This document shows, piece by piece, positions 13,222 to 20,800 of a stretch of DNA of 33,041 nucleotides; positions within the stretch are counted from its first letter, which is position 1, and each line of letters begins with the position of its first letter. The position numbers and the translations under genes were made by a program. The stretch is from IMG/VR virus record IMGVR_UViG_3300021185_002402, positions 1-33,041 of that record; one strand, given 5' to 3'. Origin of the DNA: a virus. The notes beneath the pieces are model-generated. The model was not told where the DNA came from, made no database searches, and saw only the letters and a list, made by a program, of their open reading frames with translations.

Positions 13222-13252
13222 TTCACATCACATGCGCTTCAACGTGTGTGAA
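13222..13252. promoter_or_regulatory. Inverted repeat TTCACA...TGTGAA, operator candidate
   Basis: TTCACA (13222-13227) and TGTGAA (13247-13252) are perfect inverses, 19 bases apart, with ACATG/CGTGT also partly pairing inside. It could be an operator over the transcription start or an RNA hairpin in the leader. Confidence 0.4.
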
Positions 13253-13316
13253 AGGTGCCGATGGGGGACTGACCCCCCACCAGCGTGACAGTAGCGACAA
13301 TCTGGAGAAAAACGCT

Positions 13317-13547
13317 ATGCCAAGAACCAATTCTACACATAACCGTATCCGCAAGATACCCACTCATCGCAAGGTTAAGTACCTGATGAACGAGGAAGAG
13401 TGGGCGCGGAAGATACATGACCACTACTTCAAGCAGGCTGACAAGGCAGGCAAGACCGTCTACCTCTCAGACCTGTGGGCATTCAACGCGGTGATCGACA
13501 AGCTCGACATCAACCTTGGTGAGTTTCTGGGGAGGAACTGGAAATGA
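13317..13547 (+). CDS. Hypothetical basic protein, 76 aa
   Basis: A small basic protein with no recognised family. Its first 25 residues are rich in Arg, Lys and His; the rest is helical with an EEEWARKIHDHYF segment. ATG was chosen for CTGGAG upstream; an open frame reaches further up but lies in the control region. Its stop overlaps the SprT-like gene (ATGA), so they are one operon. Confidence 0.65.
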   Translation: MPRTNSTHNRIRKIPTHRKVKYLMNEEEWARKIHDHYFKQADKAGKTVYLSDLWAFNAVIDKLDINLGEFLGRNWK

Positions 13548-14035
13548 GGGGTAAGCAACTATCGCACAGCGACAACGTGACCAAGGCGGAAGCCAAGATG
13601 GTTCGCAAAATGGTAGACCTCTGCCTGCGTGAACTGGCTAGGGCGGAGCATGAGATCCCAGCCACCTACACGCAGATGAAGCGACTGTGTAGCGTCCACG
13701 TTAAGTATCGCGGACAGGCATCATACGGTGGCGCACGGGGAGTCAGCATCGACATCGCTATGCTCCGCACTGGGAAGTCGTTCATGTGGGAGTACGCGCT
13801 GATCGCAAAGGATCCTGTCATAGGGGCGATGGAGTGTGGCGATGCAGAGACCCATCTCTTCGGGCTAGTGGCCCATGAGGTGGCGCACCACGTCCAGCAC
13901 CACTGGGGGCCGCGCACACGGTGGCTGAAGACGAAGTACCGCAAGGCCCATGGGGAAGGATGGAGAGACCTCTATCGCATCCTCAGAAGCCGTCTGGTGA
14001 ACCCTAGAGCTACGGCAATGCAGGAGGCCGCGTGA
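13544..14035 (+). CDS. SprT-like zinc metallopeptidase
   Basis: The 163-residue protein has H111-E112-V-A-H115 in LVAHEVAHHVQHH, then HGEGWRDLYRIL with His136 as the probable third zinc ligand. The HExxH...HGxxW arrangement is that of SprT/Spartan-type proteases. In Spartan these clear DNA-protein crosslinks; for phage members the substrate is unknown. No signal peptide is visible, so it is cytoplasmic. It is coupled to both neighbours. Confidence 0.75.
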   Translation: MRGKQLSHSDNVTKAEAKMVRKMVDLCLRELARAEHEIPATYTQMKRLCSVHVKYRGQASYGGARGVSIDIAMLRTGKSFMWEYALIAKDPVIGAMECGDAETHLFGLVAHEVAHHVQHHWGPRTRWLKTKYRKAHGEGWRDLYRILRSRLVNPRATAMQEAA

Positions 14036-14298
14036 TGACTAAGACAGAGCAACGAAAGCAGGTTAGGCAAATAGCCAAGCAGTTGAGGTGTGCCCACAAG
14101 ACCGAGGTCGCAATCACCTATGCTGAAGGCGGTGATGTTTGGCACTATCCCGTTAGCGAGATGCCGCTGGTAACCGGAGATGAGCATGACTTATACATCT
14201 ACGGTTACCGGCGGGAGGGGTTTGGAGATAGCGCCGAGTTTTGGATTGAGGACAGCATCGACCTCAAGCTAACCGACAGCGGAATCAAGGCCGCGTAA
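14035..14298 (+). CDS. Hypothetical protein, 87 aa
   Basis: An unrecognised small protein with a basic helical N-terminus and a beta-rich, Gly/Tyr-containing second half. ATG 14035 overlaps the SprT-like stop by one base (TGATG), seven bases after AGGAGG; GTG 14032 is the alternative. Its stop lies in the loop of the hairpin at 14288-14305. It is the last rightward gene before the late operon arrives from the right. Confidence 0.65.
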   Translation: MTKTEQRKQVRQIAKQLRCAHKTEVAITYAEGGDVWHYPVSEMPLVTGDEHDLYIYGYRREGFGDSAEFWIEDSIDLKLTDSGIKAA

Positions 14299-14305
14299 GC
14301 GGCCT
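14288..14305. terminator. Bidirectional hairpin between converging operons
   Basis: AGGCCGC-GTAA-GCGGCCT is a perfect 7-bp stem with the rightward stop codon in its loop. It lies between two convergent genes. There is no real U-tract on either side, so it may be a weak or Rho-assisted terminator. Confidence 0.5.
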
Positions 14306-14309
14306 GTCC

Positions 14310-14414
14310 TCAATACTTCTTGGCCCTCTTCTTGGGGGCCGACTTCTTCCCCATGCACTTACCAGCCTTCTTGCACTTCGCCTTTGTCTTACACGTTGAG
14401 CAGTTCTTAAACAT
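14310..14414 (-). CDS. Very small Cys/Lys-rich basic protein, 34 aa
   Basis: The frame reads MFKNCSTCKTKAKC and onward, ending in KKRAKKY, with four cysteines (C5, C8, C14, C19) and about 13 lysines. The cysteine spacing could hold one zinc ion. The start shares a base with the stop of the gene before (TAATG), so it is the last member of a coupled set of three tiny basic proteins at the end of the late operon. A DNA- or RNA-binding role is likely from charge only. Confidence 0.6.
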   Translation of the reverse strand: MFKNCSTCKTKAKCKKAGKCMGKKSAPKKRAKKY

Positions 14415-14680
14415 TACTTAGTCCTTTTAGTTGAGGTCTTTCTGCGCTTCCCTGACGCTGTAACGTCGTGCTTCACCTTGGCTGGCCCAGTCTTCTTCGA
14501 CTTAGACTTGGCCTTCTCCGCCGCAGTCATCTTGTCTGCAACTTTCTTCGGTCGGCAGGATGGGTATGGTCTTTTATTCTTATCCTTGCCCGAACGCCCA
14601 CACTTCTTGCCTGTCTTGAGATCGACCCAGTCTTCCTTGAACCACTTGGTCAGACCGCCCTTCGGCTTCTTGCTAGGCAT
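14414..14680 (-). CDS. DUF5872-like basic protein, 88 aa
   Basis: The protein starts with KPKGGLTKWFKEDWVDLKTG, then KKCGRSG and KRPYPSCRP, the layout I recall for DUF5872 proteins of phages and large DNA viruses. It continues as a long Lys/Ala/Ser/Thr tail, giving a very basic protein. Two cysteines (27 and 42) frame the core. The ATG at 14680, inside the stop region of the 54-residue gene, has AGGGGTGG before it; a GTG at 14689 is less likely. It may condense DNA in the virion or cell; this is not shown. Confidence 0.7.
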   Translation of the reverse strand: MPSKKPKGGLTKWFKEDWVDLKTGKKCGRSGKDKNKRPYPSCRPKKVADKMTAAEKAKSKSKKTGPAKVKHDVTASGKRRKTSTKRTK

Positions 14681-14837
14681 AGGTTCCACCCCTGCGCTTG
14701 TACTCCTTGGTCAGCCAACCAGAGGCATACGCAGAGGGCCACACCTTGAACTTGCGCTTGGCCTCTGACTTGACCCGCGAGTACAGCGCCTTGTTCTTTG
14801 GAGTAGCGCCCTTATTTTTTGGCTTGGCTTTTTTCAT
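14673..14837 (-). CDS. Small basic protein, 54 aa
   Basis: The frame reads MKKAKPKNKGATPKNKALY, then RVKSEAKRKFKVWPSAYASG and WLTKEYKRRGG. The WPSAYASGWLTKEYKRRGG end resembles a small family I have seen next to DUF5872-like genes in phages. It starts in an ATGA overlap with the giant gene's stop, so it is translationally coupled to it. It is highly basic and probably binds nucleic acid or packs with the internal proteins. Confidence 0.65.
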   Translation of the reverse strand: MKKAKPKNKGATPKNKALYSRVKSEAKRKFKVWPSAYASGWLTKEYKRRGGTYA

Positions 14838-17800
14838 TGATTAGCCTCTCGATATTTCTTGTTAAATCGATCAAACAGCAAATCCATTTGGGCCTCTATT
14901 CTTTGAATCTGATCGTAGGCTCTTGCCGGATCCGACTGCATCTTTTCAATAGACTTCTTCTTCTGGCGTAATGCACGAAGCTGTTTTTGAGTCTGCTTGT
15001 ACAGAGGCTCAAGTCTGACCTTGCCCCCGAACTTCTCTAAGAATTGTCTGCGATCATCTCCAGTCGAGGCCTCCGCTTCATTGAATACTTCCTGAAGATC
15101 TCTAATGCCTTCGTAATACTCAACCTTGTCAGAGAACTGAGACGGCTCACCGACAAAATATCTTAGGATTGGAAATTCCCCCAATGACGGATCATCCTTC
15201 TCTATCTCATTGGCCATCAGAATTCCTACATCAGAAGACCTGCTGATGAACCTGCCTAGACCGCCGGTAGCAAACTCGGTTGCGTACTTGATGGCATCCG
15301 GAGACAAGTCCACGCCGCCCTTTCTGAACTCAGAGCCACCAAAAACCTCGTTAAGGAACTGCGCTGTTTCCTTATATACCTTCTCGGTAGATCGCTTTGA
15401 CTTGGATGAGTCGGGGGCCGAATCCATTAGGGAGTTTTGCTCAAGATAAATCGGAGATCCAAAGTGGTTCATGTTGGCCGACAAAGATGCAAATGGCTCA
15501 ATGATGTCTGGGACAAGATCGATCACTGCCCGAGAGGTAAAGTCCATCAAATCATCTTCCGTGCCGACAGCCCCAACAAAACCAAGGGGCGGAGGCAGGA
15601 AGTGATGAACACTTGCCGCAGTGATCTCTGCCGCAAAGTCGTTTTCATCTATTAGCCCGTGAGCTAACTCTGCCGAGAGCCGCCCCATGGTGTGAAACAT
15701 TCCATATCCGTAAGGCATGGGGATCTGAAAGAAGCTCTCCCCGTCTGGCCGCACAATGTTCCATGACATCAGCTTGTCGTATCCGGTCAGATCTTTGTAA
15801 AGGGACTCGCCATCGTCGTCCTCTTCTGCGCCGAGAATGTTATGTTCTGTAATCATGTAAGCGGTCAGGCCGATCCCTACAGCCGCCATCTGCGCTTTGT
15901 TAAGTCCTCCAGATTCTGTCCTTCCGGTCATAGCTTGGGCTATGTTTGCCGTACCCTGAACCGCCGCATTAAAGAAAAGATAGAAAGCATTTAATCCAGC
16001 AGACATCTCTCCTTTGCGGTTAAAGTTCACCGTCATGTTTTTAGCAAGATTAGCGGCCTTCTCTACCTCCACGCCATTGCGCCTTGACGCAACGTAAGCG
16101 GCGAAGCGAACCGTGTTTTCAGAGGCCGTGTTTAAGTCCTGCACAAGGTCACCGACCTTTCTTATGTTAGAGACTAGGTTGCCCTCGGTAATAATATTTT
16201 CTAACCGCTTTTTCTGCTCATCAATTTCTCTTGTCAGCGTCAGTCCAGTCGGTGCGCCAGAAGCCTGATACTCATCAAAGTACTCGTCTAGCTCTGAGTC
16301 TACCCTTCCGCCACGCAGGTTCTTGAAGTAAGCGCGAGCGGCTGGAAAGTATCCGGCGAGGATGTCGCCAGTTATTGCCTCTCCTTCAATCATTCCCCCT
16401 GACTTACTACTTTCTGACATCGTGTACATGATGCCAGTCTGTATATCGCGAAGCGGGTTGATCAGGAACCAGCTTGGGTTGTAGTTGATGAGCGTGTTAC
16501 GTCTCCATATCTGAAACTTCTGAAGAAAGTTCATGTTCTGGCCAAGGAACGTGACAAGGCTGTCAAAGTTTTCAGCGCTTACGTTATGCATTGCGTTGTT
16601 GAGAGCCTGATCTTTGATCTCGATAAAGATCTCTTTGCCGTCCTCTTTGACCGATAGGAATCGTGGCTTGTTATCCTCCTTTCTTACGGCATCCCGCATG
16701 TCAAAAGCATCCATGCGCTTTTCGCGGACTTGGCTACCGGATCTTTCTCTGTCCATGGGAAATGATGCGGGGTCTTCATAAACCGTTAGCTGTTTACTGC
16801 CCTTACCGCTTAGCTCCCTAGCAAGGCCGAGGAATCTTTGTGCCACCTCGTTTCTTCTGGCTCTGACGATTTTGTTTTCAACATCGTTCATCGCATAAAG
16901 TAAGGGGTTGTCTGACTGCGTGGTTCTGCCGAGAGCGGCCAAGACTTCTTTACCTGAGATGCTAAAGCCTCTGGGCAAGCCTTTCGGTGCCACTAGATTA
17001 CTGTCTTCGTCCAAAGACGCCGCAAAACCCTTTAACGGGACATAGAACTTATATTGCTGGTTCCAGCCGTCTACCGTATCGTCGTCAACGAGACCCGACT
17101 CAGTCAGCCTCTTGCGGTTTTCTGCAAGCATCTTGTAGGTAAGGTCAGCCGCCTCATTCATGGCTTTGGCTGTGCCGTCTGATTCAAACGTAGCTATAAC
17201 CCGCTCAGCGTCTGCGTTAGACATGCCGGATCCCGCCTCCTGTATCGCGGGGTTAATGCTTGCGATGTAACTGTTTCTTTCTGGCGCGTGTTTAGCGATT
17301 AGATAGATGCCAAAGTCATCTACGTCGATGCTGTTTTCTCGCAGTATTGTGCCAATCGGCTTTATGTAATTCTGCTCAAGACGGTCGTTGTCGTCCTTGA
17401 CCTTTCCCGAGTGCAGTGTCTCACCGACATAGGTTCGGAATCTTTCTGGTAGCTCCTTCAGCCCTAAGAATTCTGTGGCTTTCTTCTCAAACTTCTTTAG
17501 GGGAAGATACTTGTCTTGAAGTTTCCGAATGACCGCTTCGGTTCGGGTCTCGTCATCCAGATTAAACTCGCTGGTAGACGGCTTCCCATCCATCAGCGTC
17601 CCGTCATCACTAGCGTCTTGGTGTGTTTTGTTTTGACCGGACAGTCTTTTAACGAACAGGGTCTGCTCTGCTGGCTGAATTACAGCATTCTTTGCCAGCA
17701 CCAACGGGCCGACTTGAATTACTTCGTCAGCCGTAGCAATAGATTCGCCAGTGACTCGGTCATAAAACGTAGCGTGACGGCGAGGATCAAATCCAACTTG

Positions 17801-20800
17801 ACGCCATTCAGGGTCATTCAAATACTGCTGGGCAAGCCTGACGTTTTCCTCGGTTGAGCGACCAACGTATGCACCCTTGATCTGAGCGAACGGAGACTTG
17901 TTGACGCCCTCCATTACTTTCTGCGACTTCTCCTGATTAAATTTTCTAAAGTCAGCTTCAGTGATTGCCGCTGTGGCCATGTGAGACTTGGGCTTGCCTT
18001 TAGCATCGTGAATGGTAGGAACCCATGTCCCAAACTTCTCGTATGCATTAATATCGAGGCGCAGACCAACAGGCTCACCGCCTTCGATTGGGGCGTTTAC
18101 TCGATCCTTCTGACGACCAGCAAGAGCTTCAACCATCTCTTCATTGGTCGCTGGGGTAGGCACGGCCTCATACGGACGTATGGTCTCTAAGACCACTTCG
18201 TCGTATTCCTGCCGAGTAATCTGACCTGATTTAAGTGCCGCGTATGCGCGTTTTACAGAAGGCCTTACCTTGGTGTTGGGCTTGCCGACCTTAACAGTGG
18301 CGGCTAACCCTTGCTCTTCATCAGCTTGTTGAGGCTCTGTGCCGCTAGGCGCATCTTCGATTCCGGCATCGCTTCGAGAGTCCTGTTGAACTCCTCCTGC
18401 TCCGGACTGTTGCTCCAGTCCGATGATTCGCGATATTGCCTGTTCACTGACGCCTCTTTCTTTGGCGATTTTTGCGAATTCTGTTTCATAATCTGTTGGC
18501 TCCGATTTCTTGTTCGGGGTTCCCAGCTTGTTATAAAGATCCTTCTCAGGATACCAGATCAAAGCCTGAAATGCCGCTGTGTTTATGTTCTCTCCGGTGG
18601 CCGCATTAAGCTTGTCCACCGCCATTCTAGTTACCTTGCGCATGTACTCTCGCTCACCAGATCCGCGAGGAGTTTCTTGTGCTTTTGTGGCGTTCTTTAG
18701 GTTTCTAGCCGCGTTGTTTGCTGGGGTCTTGTTCTTGTAATTACCGCGAGCAAATTCACTGTTCATTTTTATGGCAAGGTCAGTAGCTACCTCGTCATCT
18801 TTCCTAAAGTCGGACACCTTTATGCCTTCTTTACGGAGTCTGGCTTTCTCGTTTGCCAAAACTTCTTCACGAAACTTTGACAGAGACTCAGGAAGCTTTC
18901 TGTCAGAGTCCGACATGAGGTTTCCGCTAATGCGACCCCAAGTACGCATGTACCAAAGATCCATTGTTAGGGTGTCGTAATTCCCCTGTAGATTTTGATA
19001 GAAACCCTGACCGATCTTAGGTCCAAGTATGGCGCTCCCTCTGACGACCGTATCGACGCCCTCACCGTTTACTTTAAATCCAGCCTCTTTAAGCTCCCGC
19101 ACGGTGAAGTCTGTGGAAAGAAATTCTCTTACGCCGTCCAGCCCCATTTCCTCAATCATTACGTTGAGTAGCTTGAAGCTTCTTTTCATCGACGGGGACT
19201 CTTTCCCGAAGCCAACGATTGGGAACTTGCCGGTCTCTATATATGAACCAAACACTTTATTAATTGTGTTGGCTGAGTTTTCATCTACAGACGAACCGTT
19301 TGAGGTAATCGCAAGAGCGGCCTTAAACATAGCCTGCTGATTGGGGCTGTCTTTAAGGTCTGGAAATATCTCTTCTGCAATCATCATTGCGTTAGCGACT
19401 TTCTGCTGATACCACTCCCCAGCATTGCCGTCTCTAGACAGAGCGTACTCTGCCTCTGCCGCCATAATGTTTGATACTATCTCGGCATTCTCGTCTGTTC
19501 GATCAGCAAGACTTCTGCCGAAGATTTGTAGAGTCCTTGTATCCAACGCCCGAGAAACGTCGGTTACTGTACGCCGATTATTTTTTCCGGTGACCTCTAC
19601 TTGTAGGGACTCTTCTCCAGATAAGAGGGTCGATGCCTCTGCCTGACTTTCTTGATCTGACAGTCCTTTAAGAAGACGCCTAACAAACAGGGTAGGAGGA
19701 TTTGCGGATTCGTCTTGTGTGCCGCCTCTCTCTTCCGCAAGGTTAATATTGACGTTCTTCATGAACGTGAAATCTGGGCTATCTAGCATGGACGCATCGA
19801 GCAAATCATTCGCCGCCGTTAGTGCCGCATCGAGATATGTTGGCTGTACACCAGTATCAGGGCCAAACAGATACTTCTTTACCCAGTCCTTAAATTTAGA
19901 AAGAAGTGTTTTACCTTCGTAATTTAAATCATGGAGCTGTTGCTGAAATTCTGGTTGAGTTAAAGCCCTGACAAAAAACTCGTCTGGCTTTCCATACGCA
20001 ATACGAGTTTCAGGAGGAAGGTTTTTAACATTTGAATTTTGAAGATTTGGGTTGGCCGCTCTTCTAAACTCGCCCCACAAGCTATACCACTGGTCTAAAG
20101 CCTCTCTTGCTTTAGGCTGATCCATGCCCAGTAGCTCATAATTTCTAGATGAGACGGCAGTGCTTAATGATCTATATCTAGCCGCAATTCCGAGGTGCAT
20201 CGCCTCATGAAGCAAGGTTGCGGTCATTCCAGAGTCTTTCGTATCTGGCATTATTGATATGGTCGGCTTGTCTTCCATGCTGACCATGCCTGCGACATTC
20301 CACAACCCGCGCTGTACGTCTGTGTCATACAGATCTTGGCTTGGCAGGGTTGCCTTGATTTTTTCCGCGAGCGCAATTACGTCCTGCGGCGCTCCTTCGA
20401 CCGCTATGTCTATGGCTTTAGGCAGATCTCCAAACGCGAACGCAGATACAGACTCTTCAGGGAGTGAGCGCTGTACGAAGCTAGAGATTGGCTTAGCCTT
20501 GCCGCGAACTAGATCTGGATTTGAGGCGATCTCAGTATAGTAAGACGTTCCTTTTACACCCGATCCAGAGACGACAGCGACTGTAGCCATCTTCTTAATA
20601 AAGTCTCGGCGAGACTGCTCTTGCTTTGAAGGCTTTTTGTTTAAGCGTCTTGCAAACAAGCTCCCCTGTTCTGGGGTTTCGTCTACTCGCTCTTGGAGTA
20701 GAGTAGATCCGTCACCGTCCCCAGCTTCTTGTTGGGTCTCTCCGCCCACTCCCTGATTGGCTTGCCCCGCTTGAGCGCCATCGAGGCCAGCTTCTCCAGA

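Larger units (their letters stand above)
12949..13316. other. Gene-free divergent control region, 368 bp
   Basis: No reading frame here is convincing. The region separates leftward genes (12948 and below) from rightward genes (13317 and above). It holds a minus-strand -10 box, a long AT-rich hairpin at 13018-13057, a GTCAA/TTGAC pair at 13120-13140, an extended -10 at 13212-13220, a TTCACA/TGTGAA inverted repeat at 13222-13252 and a GGGGG-ACTGA-CCCCC hairpin at about 13263-13277. Confidence 0.6.

Noticed and set aside
13263-13277. GGGGG-ACTGA-CCCCC hairpin as an intrinsic terminator
   Set aside because: No U-tract follows on either strand, and it lies between promoter and gene, so a leader structure is more likely.
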